Assembly (NCBI GenBank): GCA_035370465.1
Contig: DAOOVW010000015.1
Span: forward strand, 1 to 33,288
Source: a bacterium
Lineage (GTDB): Bacteria; Ratteibacteria; UBA8468; B48-G9; JAFGKM01
Direction of reading: 5' to 3'
DNA length: 33,288 nucleotides
Made by a program: the position numbers and the translations under genes. Below are positions 16,282 to 24,531 of the stretch, one piece after another (position 1 is the stretch's first letter; each line of letters starts with the position of its first letter). The notes below the pieces were generated by a model. It was not told the DNA's origin. It worked only from the letters and a program-made list of their open reading frames with translations, and did no database searches.

Positions 16282-17391
16282 ATGTTTGAGTTTAAAATTA
16301 TAAACAAAGATAAAAAAACAAGAGCAAGAGTTGGAGAATTTTTAACTGAGTATGGGAAAGTTGAAACACCAAATTTTATGCCAGTCGCTACATTAGGGAG
16401 CGTTAAAACACTTACTTCTGAAGATTTAATTAATATGGGAGTAGATATTTTAATTTCAAATGCCTATCATCTTTATTTAAAACCGGGTATAGATATTATT
16501 AAAAAAAGTGGATGTATACATAAATTTATAAATTGGAATAAATCAATTATAACTGATAGTGGTGGATTTCAAATATTCAGTTTAGAAAATGTAAAAATTA
16601 CAGAAGATGGTGTTATTTTTAAATCAAAATTAGATGGTTCAACTCATTTTATAACTCCTGAAAAATCAATTGAAATTCAAAATAAAATCGGTGCAGATAT
16701 TATAATGAGTTTTGATTATTGCCCTAAAAATTGGAATGATTATGGAGAAGTTGAAAAAAGTGTTAATTATACAATTAAATGGGCAGAAAGATGTAAAAAA
16801 TATCACAAAAACAAAGAACAAACATTATTTGGAATTATTCAGGGAGGAGTTCATAATGACCTGAGGGAAAAATGCATAAATAAACTTGAAATCTTAAATT
16901 TTGATGGATATGGAATTGGAGGATTATGCCTTGGAGAACCAGAGGAAAAGACATTTGAAATTGCAGATTTTATTTCAAAAAAAGTAAATGATAATAAACT
17001 AAAATATTTTATGGGTATAGGAATGCCATTACAAATCCTTAATTTAGTTGAAATGGGATATGACCTTTTTGATTGTGGAATGATAACTCATATTGCAAGA
17101 ACCGGCTCAACAATTACTTCAAGAGGGAAAATAAATATAAAGGGGGGAAAGTACAAAGATGATTTTATACCTCTTGACCCTGAATGCGATTGTTTTGTTT
17201 GCAAAAATTATACAAGAGCATACATAAGACATCTTATAAATTCTAAAGAAATTACTGGTTTAAGATTAAACTCATATCATAATGTTTATTTTATAATAAA
17301 TCTCTTAAAAAATATTAGAAAGAGTATAAAAGAAGGTAAATTTAGTGATTTTAAAGAAAAATTTGAAAAAAAATATAAAGAAAAAAATTGA
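16282..17391 (+). CDS. tgt: tRNA-guanine(34) transglycosylase (bacterial type)
   Basis: A 369-residue enzyme that swaps guanine 34 for preQ1 in tRNAs with GUN anticodons. Residues corresponding to the known active site are present: Asp92 in 'TDSGGFQ', Asp145 in 'MSFDYC', Gln187 in 'QGG', 'GIGGL' and the nucleophile Asp264. The zinc site Cys302, Cys304, Cys307 and His333 is intact. The segment after the nucleophile, normally like 'DCVMPTRNARNG', reads 'DCGMITHIARTG'. This is where the wobble base is recognised, so the Arg-to-His change at 270 is notable. The ribosome-binding site GAGGAG sits just before the ATG. Its stop overlaps the -35 box proposed for yajC. Confidence 0.93.
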   Translation: MFEFKIINKDKKTRARVGEFLTEYGKVETPNFMPVATLGSVKTLTSEDLINMGVDILISNAYHLYLKPGIDIIKKSGCIHKFINWNKSIITDSGGFQIFSLENVKITEDGVIFKSKLDGSTHFITPEKSIEIQNKIGADIIMSFDYCPKNWNDYGEVEKSVNYTIKWAERCKKYHKNKEQTLFGIIQGGVHNDLREKCINKLEILNFDGYGIGGLCLGEPEEKTFEIADFISKKVNDNKLKYFMGIGMPLQILNLVEMGYDLFDCGMITHIARTGSTITSRGKINIKGGKYKDDFIPLDPECDCFVCKNYTRAYIRHLINSKEITGLRLNSYHNVYFIINLLKNIRKSIKEGKFSDFKEKFEKKYKEKN

Positions 17392-17416
17392 CATTTCTTT
17401 TATAATATAATACATT
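17388..17416 (+). promoter_or_regulatory. Possible sigma-70-type promoter for yajC-larC
   Basis: A perfect TTGACA at 17388-17393 overlaps the tgt stop codon. It is followed, 17 bases on, by TACATT (17411-17416, 4 of 6 matches to TATAAT). Two better TATAAT copies at 17401 and 17406 are too close to the -35 box. yajC starts 54 bases downstream with a strong AAGGAGG site. Confidence 0.4.
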
Positions 17417-17470
17417 ATTACTATATTGATAAATAGAATTAACTTTTAGTACTAAAAATAAGGAGGAATT

Positions 17471-17788
17471 ATGAAATTTTTAATGTTAGCACAGGCACAG
17501 CAACAATCTACACCATCTTTATTAGGTGCTTTATTACCACTAATTTTAATATTCTTTGTTTTTTATTTTCTGCTTATATTACCGCAACAAAAAAAACAAA
17601 AACTACATAAAAAAATGTTAGATGATTTAAAAGAAGGAGATAAAATTGTTACTGTTGGAGGATTAATTGGAGTTGTTTCAAAAATAAAAGATAATATTGT
17701 AACAATTGATTGTGGTAATGGGGTAAAAGTTGATTTTTTAAGAAACGCTATTTCACAGGTAATTAAACCACAGAATGATAATAAGTAA
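17471..17788 (+). CDS. yajC: Preprotein translocase subunit YajC
   Basis: A 105-residue single-span membrane protein: a short Gln-rich N-terminus, one helix at about 18-37 ending in 'LILPQQKKQK', and a small soluble domain with 'MLDDLKEGDKIVTVGGLIGVV' and 'IDCGNGVKVDFLRNAI', the diagnostic YajC signature. It associates with SecDF-YidC and supports Sec-dependent export. Neither secD nor secF lies next to it, although yajC commonly follows tgt in bacteria, as it does here. AAGGAGGA lies just before the start. Its end overlaps larC by 14 bases. Confidence 0.93.
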   Translation: MKFLMLAQAQQQSTPSLLGALLPLILIFFVFYFLLILPQQKKQKLHKKMLDDLKEGDKIVTVGGLIGVVSKIKDNIVTIDCGNGVKVDFLRNAISQVIKPQNDNK

Positions 17789-18929
17789 GACAGGATATTT
17801 TGAAGTTTTTAATGGATGTGCAGGAGATATGATTGTCGGATGTCTAATTGATGCAGGAGTTAATCCATCAATTCTAAAAAATGAACTGCAAAAAATCCCT
17901 ATTTCTAACTACACAATAAAAATAAAAAAAGTAAAAAGAAAGACAAATTCTTCCCATTTTATATCTGCAACACAATTTATTGTTATTTTAAAAGAAAAAG
18001 AGAATCAAAGAAAATATACTGAAATTGTCAATTTAATAGAGAAAAGTTCACTTTCAGATGATATAAAAAGGAAAACCTTAAAAATTTTTAATATTCTTGC
18101 AATAAGTGAAAGTAAAGTTCATAAAGAAAAAATTGATAATGTACATTTTCATCAAATAGGACAAACAGATGCTATTATTGAAATTGCAAGTGCAGTAATA
18201 GGACTGAAATTACTGAATATAGAAAGTGTTTATTCAAGTTCAATAGGAATTTCAATGCCATCTCCTGCTACACTTGAAATTCTAAAAGGACTTCCCGTTT
18301 TAATAAAACATATTCCTTATGAAATTTCTACTCCAACTGGTGTTTCAATTTTAAAAGGATTATGTAAATTCCATGAAATAGATGAAAAAATTTCAATAGA
18401 AGGATATGGATATGGCACAGGAACAAGTGAGACACTGCCTTCCGATATAATGAAGTTCATATATGGAAAAGAAATTGACAAAAAAAAAGAAGAAATTTAC
18501 ATCATTGAAACAAATATTGATGATATGAACCCTGTAATATTTGAGTATTTATACGAAAAACTTTTTCAGGCAGGGGCAACCGATGTTTCTGTTTTTACAG
18601 GTATTGGGAAAAAAAATAGGCCTGTTTTTAACCTTCAAATTATGGTAAATGAAGAAAATTTTGAAAAAGTGAAAGAAATTATATTTTCTGAAACAACAAC
18701 AATTGGATTTAGATACCAAAAAGAAGATAGAATAATTCTTCAAAGAAAAATTAAAGAAATAAAAACAAAATGGGGTTCTGTAAAGATTAAGATAAGTTTT
18801 TATGGTGGTAAAATTTATAATATTTCTCCTGAATATGATGATTGTAAAAAAATATCCAAAAAATTCAAAATACCTTTAAAAAATGTTATAACAGAAGTGA
18901 ATAATTTATCAAAAAATATCTCTATGTGA
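17775..18929 (+). CDS. larC: Nickel-pincer cofactor biosynthesis protein LarC
   Basis: A 384-residue LarC (former DUF111). LarC uses CTP to insert nickel into the pyridinium dithiocarboxylate mononucleotide made by LarB and LarE, giving the nickel-pincer cofactor of lactate racemase and related enzymes. 'YFEVFNGCAGDMIVGCLIDAG' near the N-terminus (residues 8-28), 'VHFHQIGQTDAIIEI', 'STPTGVSIL', 'ETNIDDMNP' and the C-terminal ferredoxin-like region identify it. It is one continuous frame, unlike the lactobacillary gene, which needs a programmed frameshift between two halves. No larB, larE or larA is in the window. It overlaps yajC, an unexpected pairing with no obvious functional link. Confidence 0.9.
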   Translation: MIISKTGYFEVFNGCAGDMIVGCLIDAGVNPSILKNELQKIPISNYTIKIKKVKRKTNSSHFISATQFIVILKEKENQRKYTEIVNLIEKSSLSDDIKRKTLKIFNILAISESKVHKEKIDNVHFHQIGQTDAIIEIASAVIGLKLLNIESVYSSSIGISMPSPATLEILKGLPVLIKHIPYEISTPTGVSILKGLCKFHEIDEKISIEGYGYGTGTSETLPSDIMKFIYGKEIDKKKEEIYIIETNIDDMNPVIFEYLYEKLFQAGATDVSVFTGIGKKNRPVFNLQIMVNEENFEKVKEIIFSETTTIGFRYQKEDRIILQRKIKEIKTKWGSVKIKISFYGGKIYNISPEYDDCKKISKKFKIPLKNVITEVNNLSKNISM

Positions 18930-19147
18930 TATAATGTAAAACCTCAACAAAAGGCACAAAGAAAAATATATAAATTTAAAATTAAAAGAAGAAAGTGTAA
19001 AATTATAACTTAAAATTTAAAAAGTTTTTGGTTTTTTGTATTTCATTCGCCAAAAAACGAGGCGGATGCTAAAATACGCGCTTTTCGCTTTACATTTTGC
19101 GTTCTTAATAACTATTGAAATACAAAAAAGATTTTACCATAAGAAAA
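18930..19147. other. Gene-free interval between larC and the DUF503 gene
   Basis: A 218-base interval. The first half is very AT-rich, with a TATAAT at 18930-18935 but no good -35 box (TTATCA 18 bases upstream at best). The second half contains the hairpin at 19038-19077 and a GC-richer patch to about 19102. No gene is supported. Confidence 0.6.
19038..19077. repeat. Long hairpin with one bulge, possible dispersed element
   Basis: GTATTT plus CATTCGCC (19038-19051) pairs with GGCGGATG, a three-base bulge (CTA), and AAATAC (19061-19077): a 14-bp stem with one G-T wobble and a 9-base loop. It is too far from the larC stop and lacks a following T-run, so it is not a classical terminator. Local G+C is much higher than in the flanks. 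Confidence 0.6.
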
Positions 19148-19441
19148 ATGTTTGTCGGAACAATAAAAATTGAACTTTTAATTCCGGGATGCAAAAGTTT
19201 GAAAGATAAGAGAAACATTATAAATTCAATTAAAAACAGGATAAAAACAAAATATAATGTTTCAATTGTTGAAGTTGACTTCTATGAAAAATGGCAAAGA
19301 GCAGCAATTGGTGTTTCATTTGTAAATGGTGAAGCAAAATCAACAGAAATTCTATGTCAGAAAATACTTGATTTATTTTTTGATAATAATGATTTTATTG
19401 TATTAAATAACAAAAATTCTATTATTTCTATAGAAGACTGA
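19148..19441 (+). CDS. DUF503 family protein (YlxP-like)
   Basis: A 97-residue protein matching the DUF503 family: 'VGTIKIELLIPGCKSLKDKR' at the N-terminus, then 'IKNRIKTKYNVSIVEVDFYEKWQRAAIGVSFVN'. The family has a small ferredoxin-like alpha/beta fold and unknown function. In Firmicutes it is coded with nusA, infB and rbfA, which hints at ribosome or translation work. Here it sits six bases before valS, again a translation gene. I start it at the ATG at 19148. A TTG at 19115 would add 11 residues that do not fit the family, which begins 'M.VG'. No strong ribosome-binding site is visible. Confidence 0.82.
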   Translation: MFVGTIKIELLIPGCKSLKDKRNIINSIKNRIKTKYNVSIVEVDFYEKWQRAAIGVSFVNGEAKSTEILCQKILDLFFDNNDFIVLNNKNSIISIED

Positions 19442-19447
19442 GAAAGA

Positions 19448-22093
19448 ATGGAAAAACAATACAACCCAAAAGCAATAGAAGAAAAAATTTATAATATATG
19501 GGAATATAATAATTTTTTCCATTGCGAAGCAGATAAGAAAAAGAAAAAATATGTTATAGTTATTCCTCCACCAAATATAACTGGATTTTTACATATGGGA
19601 CATGCTTTAAATAATACAATTCAGGATATATTGATAAGATGGAAAAGAATGGAGGGCTATAATGCCTTGTGGGTTCCTGGAACTGACCATGCAGGAATAG
19701 CAACACAAAATGTAGTTGAAAGAAAACTTTTAAAGGAAGGAAAAAAAAGGCAGGATATTGGAAGAGAAAAATTTATTGAAGAAGTATGGAAATGGAAAGA
19801 AGAATATGGTTTACGAATTATTGACCAGTTGAAAAAATTAGGTGCATCTTGTGATTGGAACAGGTTAAGATTTACAATGGATGAAAATTTATCAAAGGCA
19901 GTAAAATATGCTTTTTACCAACTTTATAAAAAGGAACTTATTTATAGAGGAAGAAAAATTATAAACTGGTGTCCAAGATGCACAACTGCCCTTTCAGACG
20001 AAGAAGTTGAATATAAAGAAATTCCTTCTTTTCTCTATTATATAAAATATCCTCTAATTGAAGGCGATTTTATTGAAGTTGCAACTACAAGGCCAGAAAC
20101 AATGCTTGGAGATACAGCAGTTGCAGTTAATCCTCTTGATAAAAGGTATAAAAACCTTATAGGGAAAAAAGTAAAACTTCCATTTGTTGATAGAGTAATA
20201 CCAATTATTGCTGATGAAAAAGTTGAAGTAAAATTTGGAACAGGGGCAGTGAAAGTTACACCTGCCCATGACCCGACTGATTTTGAAATAGGGCAAAGAA
20301 ATAAATTACCCTTTGTAATTGTTATAGATGAAGAAGGAAAAATGAACGAAGAAGCAAAACAATTTAATGGTATAGATAGATTTCTTGCAAGAGAAAAAAT
20401 TATTGAGCAACTTAAAAATAATGGTTTGGTAAGTAAAATAGAACCATATATCCATAGAGTTGGACATTGTTATAGATGTTTAACCCCGATAGAACCATAT
20501 ATTTCAACTCAGTGGTTTGTAAATATGAAACCACTTTCAAAACCCGCAATTGAGGTTGCATTGGAAAAAAAACTAAAATTTTATCCAGAAAAATGGGAAA
20601 AAATTTATCTTAACTGGCTTTATAATATTAAAGACTGGTGCATAAGCAGACAAATATGGTGGGGACATAGAATACCCATCTGGTATTGTGAAAATAAAGA
20701 TTGTCCACCTATTGTCTCTATTGAAGATAATGTTAAAAAATGCCCTAATTGTGGAAGTGAAAATATAAAGCAAGATGAAGATGTTTTAGATACATGGTTT
20801 TCATCATGGTTATGGCCATTTTCTGTTTTTAATTGGCCTGAAAAGACAGACGATATTGATGTTTTTTATCCAACTGATACTCTTGTAACTGCACAGGAAA
20901 TACTTTTCTTCTGGGTTGCAAGGATGGTAATGGCTGGAATGGAATTTATGAAAGAAATACCTTTTGAAAATGTTTTTATACATGGAACAGTAAGAGATGA
21001 AACAGGGAAAAAAATGAGCAAATCATTGGGAAATGCCATAGACCCTGTTGATATAATTGAAAATTATGGTGCAGATAGTTTAAGATTTAGTTTAATTTCA
21101 ATGACATCTTTTGGACAGGATGTATATCTTTCTCCAACTTTTTATTTAAAAGGAAGAAATTTTATGAATAAAATCTGGAATGCAGGAAGATATATCATAA
21201 CAATAAATGAAGAAATGGGAACAAATGATATAAAAATTTATGAAAATATTGATTTTAATAACTTGAAATTTCCAGAAAAATGGCTCATTTTAAATCTTAA
21301 TGAAACAGTAAAAAATGTTACTTCCCTATTGGATAAATTTCATTTTAACGAAAGTATAAATTATTTATATGATTTTTTCTGGCATACATTCTGTGATTGG
21401 TATATTGAAATAAGTAAAATATATAAAAAAGAAAATGATTATTTTAAAAATGTTGTTATTCCTATCTTGAATAAATCCCTTATTATTTCATTGAAACTTT
21501 TACATCCATATATACCATTTATAACCGAACAGATATGGTTATCTCTTAAAAAATACATTTCTGACCTTGAATCTGACTATATAATTATTAGTAAATGGCC
21601 TGTTGTTGAAAATTATAGAGACGATGACACAATTGAAAAAATGAACAGGATAATTGAAATTATTACAAATATAAGGACTATAAAAACAAAAATAAAAGTT
21701 CCTGTCACAAAAATTATTGATTGTTATATAGAAGGAGAAATAGATGATATTGAAAAAGAAATAGTTGAATCACTCGGAAAGGTAAAAATTAAAGAAAAAC
21801 AGGACATTATGAAAAATAAAAATTATCTTCTAAAAAATCTTTCATCAGGTGGACTTTTTATATCAATTGAAGGTATAATAGATATCCCTGAAGAAATTAA
21901 AAAGTTAGAGGGAAAAAAGAAAGAATTTGAGATATTACTTGAAAAAACAGAGAAAACATTATCAAATAAACAATTCCTTGAAAAAGCAAAAAAGGAAGTA
22001 ATTGAAAAAACAATAAATAATAAAAAAGACCTTGAAGAAAAAATTGAAAATATAAAAAAAGATATTGAATTTTTCAAGGGACAAATAGAATAA
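19448..22093 (+). CDS. valS: Valyl-tRNA synthetase
   Basis: An 881-residue class Ia synthetase, normal bacterial length. The ATP-binding signature 'PPPNITGFLHMGHAL' (residues 39-53, HMGH as the HIGH motif) and 'KKMSKS' near 521-526 are intact. The editing domain spans about 190-340 ('ATTRPETMLGDTAVAVNP', 'THPAHDP'-like 'VTPAHDPTDFE'), which hydrolyses Thr-tRNA(Val). 'ISRQIWWGHRIPIWYC' followed by two Cys-x2-Cys pairs suggests a zinc knuckle. The anticodon-binding domain and a C-terminal coiled coil (about 820-880, rich in Lys/Glu) complete the enzyme. An AGAAAG stretch precedes the ATG. It follows the DUF503 gene by six bases and precedes rplU by 29. Confidence 0.97.
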   Translation: MEKQYNPKAIEEKIYNIWEYNNFFHCEADKKKKKYVIVIPPPNITGFLHMGHALNNTIQDILIRWKRMEGYNALWVPGTDHAGIATQNVVERKLLKEGKKRQDIGREKFIEEVWKWKEEYGLRIIDQLKKLGASCDWNRLRFTMDENLSKAVKYAFYQLYKKELIYRGRKIINWCPRCTTALSDEEVEYKEIPSFLYYIKYPLIEGDFIEVATTRPETMLGDTAVAVNPLDKRYKNLIGKKVKLPFVDRVIPIIADEKVEVKFGTGAVKVTPAHDPTDFEIGQRNKLPFVIVIDEEGKMNEEAKQFNGIDRFLAREKIIEQLKNNGLVSKIEPYIHRVGHCYRCLTPIEPYISTQWFVNMKPLSKPAIEVALEKKLKFYPEKWEKIYLNWLYNIKDWCISRQIWWGHRIPIWYCENKDCPPIVSIEDNVKKCPNCGSENIKQDEDVLDTWFSSWLWPFSVFNWPEKTDDIDVFYPTDTLVTAQEILFFWVARMVMAGMEFMKEIPFENVFIHGTVRDETGKKMSKSLGNAIDPVDIIENYGADSLRFSLISMTSFGQDVYLSPTFYLKGRNFMNKIWNAGRYIITINEEMGTNDIKIYENIDFNNLKFPEKWLILNLNETVKNVTSLLDKFHFNESINYLYDFFWHTFCDWYIEISKIYKKENDYFKNVVIPILNKSLIISLKLLHPYIPFITEQIWLSLKKYISDLESDYIIISKWPVVENYRDDDTIEKMNRIIEIITNIRTIKTKIKVPVTKIIDCYIEGEIDDIEKEIVESLGKVKIKEKQDIMKNKNYLLKNLSSGGLFISIEGIIDIPEEIKKLEGKKKEFEILLEKTEKTLSNKQFLEKAKKEVIEKTINNKKDLEEKIENIKKDIEFFKGQIE

Positions 22094-22122
22094 CATAAAT
22101 CTTTATAAAAAGGAGAGAGAAA

Positions 22123-22434
22123 ATGTATGGATTTATAGATATTGGTGGGAAACAATATAAAGTAGAAAAAGGGAAAAAATTTGATGTTTTTAATTTAAAT
22201 AAAAAAGTAGAAGATATAGTAGAATTTAATCCAGTTTGTTTTTTTGATGATAAAGATTTAATTACAGAAGAAGATAAACTAAAAAATATTAGTATTATCT
22301 GTAAAGTTCTTGAAGAAAAAAAAGGGGAAAAAATTTATGTCTTCAAGAAAAAAGCAAAGACAGGTTATAAAAAGGGATATGGACATAGAGACCATATTAC
22401 TGTATTAAAAGTTGAAGATATAAAAATAAAGTGA
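22123..22434 (+). CDS. rplU: 50S ribosomal protein L21
   Basis: A 103-residue L21. The N-terminal 'GFIDIGGKQYKVEKGKKFDV' and the C-terminal 'KKAKTGYKKGYGHRDHITVLKVEDI' are the conserved ends of the family. The C-terminal basic segment contacts 23S rRNA. A strong AAAAGGAGAG sits just before the start. In most bacteria rplU is followed by rpmA and obg; here hflX follows instead, with GTG overlapping the L21 stop. The acidic middle loop (residues about 40-60) is somewhat longer than usual. Confidence 0.93.
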   Translation: MYGFIDIGGKQYKVEKGKKFDVFNLNKKVEDIVEFNPVCFFDDKDLITEEDKLKNISIICKVLEEKKGEKIYVFKKKAKTGYKKGYGHRDHITVLKVEDIKIK

Positions 22435-23549
22435 AAGAACATATTAAGGTAATAAGAGATGACAATTTATCAGGTGAAAGAGTCCTAATAATTGCTTTTA
22501 AAAAGAAAGACCCAATAGAAACAGATACCTCTGTTAGAGAATTGGAATTCCTCTCAAAAACGCTCAGATTAAATATCGTAAAAACACTCCTCTTAAAAGA
22601 AAATTTAATACATCCATCTACTTATATTGGGAAAGGGAAATTATTTGAAATAAAGAAAATTGTAGATGAATACAAAATCACATTGGTTGTTTTTGAAAAA
22701 GACCTTTCTCCTGTCCAACAAAGAAATATTGAGGAAACTTTAAATATAAATGTAATAGATAGAACTCTACTGATACTTTATATATTTGCTGAACATGCTA
22801 AATCAAAGGAAGGGAAAATTCAAGTTGAACTCGCTCAATTAACTTATCTTTTACCAAGATTAACAGGGCATGGAATTGAGCTTTCAAGAATTAGAGGTGG
22901 GCTTGGAATAAAAGGTCCTGGAGAAATGAAAATTGAGGTCTACAGAAGAAGAATAAAAGATAGAATTGCTAAATTAAAACAGGAAATAAAAGAAATAGAA
23001 AAACATAGAAATGTTTTAAGAAGTTCAAAAAAAAGAGAAAAATTTCATGCTGTTTCACTTATTGGATATACAAATGTTGGGAAAAGCACTCTTCTTAATA
23101 AATTAAGTTCTTCAAATCTTTATGTTGCTAATAAATTATTTTCTACTCTTGACCCTGCTACTCGTCTTGTATATATAGGAGATGATAAATATGTTTTGAT
23201 GAGTGATACTGTCGGACTTATTTCTAATATTCCACACCATTTAATTGAGGCATTCAAATCAACTCTTGAAGAAATAAAATATGCTGACATTCTTTTATGT
23301 ATTTATGATGTTTCAACAAACATAGAAAAACAAAAAAATACTATCTATGATGTTTTAAAAATACTTAATGTTGAGGAAAAGTTAAGAATAGATGTTTTCA
23401 ATAAAATTGATTTACTTGAAAAAGAAGAACTTAATATAATGAAAATACAAAACCCTGAAAAAATTTTTATTTCTTCATTAACAAAAGAAGGTTTTGACCA
23501 ATTAAGAGAAAAAATAATGGAGGTTTTTTATGGTATTGGGGTTAAATAA
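22431..23549 (+). CDS. hflX: Ribosome-associated GTPase HflX
   Basis: A 372-residue GTPase. The N-terminal domain has 'NLIHPSTYIGKGKLFEIKKIV' and 'RLTGHGIELSRIRGGLGIKGPGEMKIEVYRRRI', the HflX signature (the usual 'GTRGPGETQLE' is varied). A Lys/Glu coiled-coil linker (about 175-205) leads to the G domain: G1 'GYTNVGKST' (212-220), G3 'DTVGL' and G4 'NKID'. HflX splits stalled 70S ribosomes under stress. The start is GTG, overlapping the rplU stop, so its translation is probably coupled to L21. The C-terminal extra domain is short. It overlaps nrnA by 20 bases. Confidence 0.94.
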   Translation: MKEHIKVIRDDNLSGERVLIIAFKKKDPIETDTSVRELEFLSKTLRLNIVKTLLLKENLIHPSTYIGKGKLFEIKKIVDEYKITLVVFEKDLSPVQQRNIEETLNINVIDRTLLILYIFAEHAKSKEGKIQVELAQLTYLLPRLTGHGIELSRIRGGLGIKGPGEMKIEVYRRRIKDRIAKLKQEIKEIEKHRNVLRSSKKREKFHAVSLIGYTNVGKSTLLNKLSSSNLYVANKLFSTLDPATRLVYIGDDKYVLMSDTVGLISNIPHHLIEAFKSTLEEIKYADILLCIYDVSTNIEKQKNTIYDVLKILNVEEKLRIDVFNKIDLLEKEELNIMKIQNPEKIFISSLTKEGFDQLREKIMEVFYGIGVK

Positions 23550-24531
23550 GGATGACATTTTAAAAATCAAAAAAATATCCAATATTATTGAAAAAAATAA
23601 AAATTTCCTTATTACAACACATCAAAATCCTGATGGAGATGCAATTGGTTCTGAACTTGCTATGTTTTTATTTCTTAAAAAGCAAAATAAAAATGTAAAA
23701 ATAATAAATTGTGATAAAGTTCCTTCAATTTATAAATTTTTACCATCAGTTAAAGAAATAAATATTCAAAATAAAAAAAATTTAAAAAACAATTTTGATG
23801 TAATTATTATTATTGATTGTAGTTCACCTGAAAGAACTATTGATATTTCAGATTATAAAAAAAATTCACTGATAGTAAATATTGACCATCATATTACAAA
23901 TTTTCAATTTGGAAATTTAAACTGGATTAACCCTGAATTTTCAGCAACAGGCGAGATGATATATTTTATAATAGAAAAACTTAAAAAATTAGACAGGTCA
24001 ATTGCTGCCTGTCTTTATACTGCAATTATTACTGATACAGGAAGATTTACTTACCGGATGAGTAAATTTACAATGGATATAGTAAAAAATTTAATTGAAT
24101 ATAAAATCAGTCCAGTTGAAATTGCAACAAAAATTTATTTAGAAAAACCATATAAATCAATTAAACTTTTATCATTGGCATTAAACAATCTAAAATTCGA
24201 TTTCAAAAATAAAGTTTGCTGGATGAAAATTACAAGACAACTTTATAAAAAAACAAATACAGATGAAGAATTCACAGAGGGATTTATTGATTTTCTTTCA
24301 GAAATAAAAGAAAGTAAAATTGTTTTTCTAATGAAAGAAAAAGAAGATGGCATAAAAGTAAGTTTAAGAAGTAAAGAAAAGTTTGATGTTGAAAAACTTG
24401 CAAGAAAGTTTGGAGGAGGCGGACATAAAAAAGCATCTGGCTGTTTCTTTAAAAATAAGAAAATAGAAGAAGTAGAAAAAACAATTTTAAATGAGATAAG
24501 AAAAAATGGACGGAATTATAAATATAAATAA
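23530..24531 (+). CDS. nrnA: DHH-family phosphoesterase, NrnA-like oligoribonuclease/pAp phosphatase
   Basis: A 333-residue DHH/DHHA1 protein. Metal-binding motifs are 'HQNPDGDAIGS' (31-41, with Asp35 and Asp37), 'IIIDCS', 'NIDHHITN' (Asp119-His120-His121) and 'TAIITDTGRF'. The C-terminal DHHA1 domain ends with 'RKFGGGGHKKASG', which binds nucleotide. NrnA degrades nano-RNA and 3'-phosphoadenosine 5'-phosphate. Its place next to truB matches many bacteria, where nrnA lies between rbfA and truB. GGAGG lies a few bases before the ATG inside hflX. It overlaps truB by 26 bases. Confidence 0.92.
   Translation: MVLGLNKDDILKIKKISNIIEKNKNFLITTHQNPDGDAIGSELAMFLFLKKQNKNVKIINCDKVPSIYKFLPSVKEINIQNKKNLKNNFDVIIIIDCSSPERTIDISDYKKNSLIVNIDHHITNFQFGNLNWINPEFSATGEMIYFIIEKLKKLDRSIAACLYTAIITDTGRFTYRMSKFTMDIVKNLIEYKISPVEIATKIYLEKPYKSIKLLSLALNNLKFDFKNKVCWMKITRQLYKKTNTDEEFTEGFIDFLSEIKESKIVFLMKEKEDGIKVSLRSKEKFDVEKLARKFGGGGHKKASGCFFKNKKIEEVEKTILNEIRKNGRNYKYK

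Noticed and set aside
17401..17411. Overlapping TATAAT copies as the yajC -10 box
   Set aside because: They lie only 7 and 12 bases after the TTGACA, too close for a sigma-70-type promoter; the 17-base spaced TACATT is used instead.
18906..18935. TATAAT at 18930 as a promoter for the DUF503-valS genes
   Set aside because: The best -35 (TTATCA, 18 bases away) matches only 4 of 6, and the site is over 200 bases from the gene.
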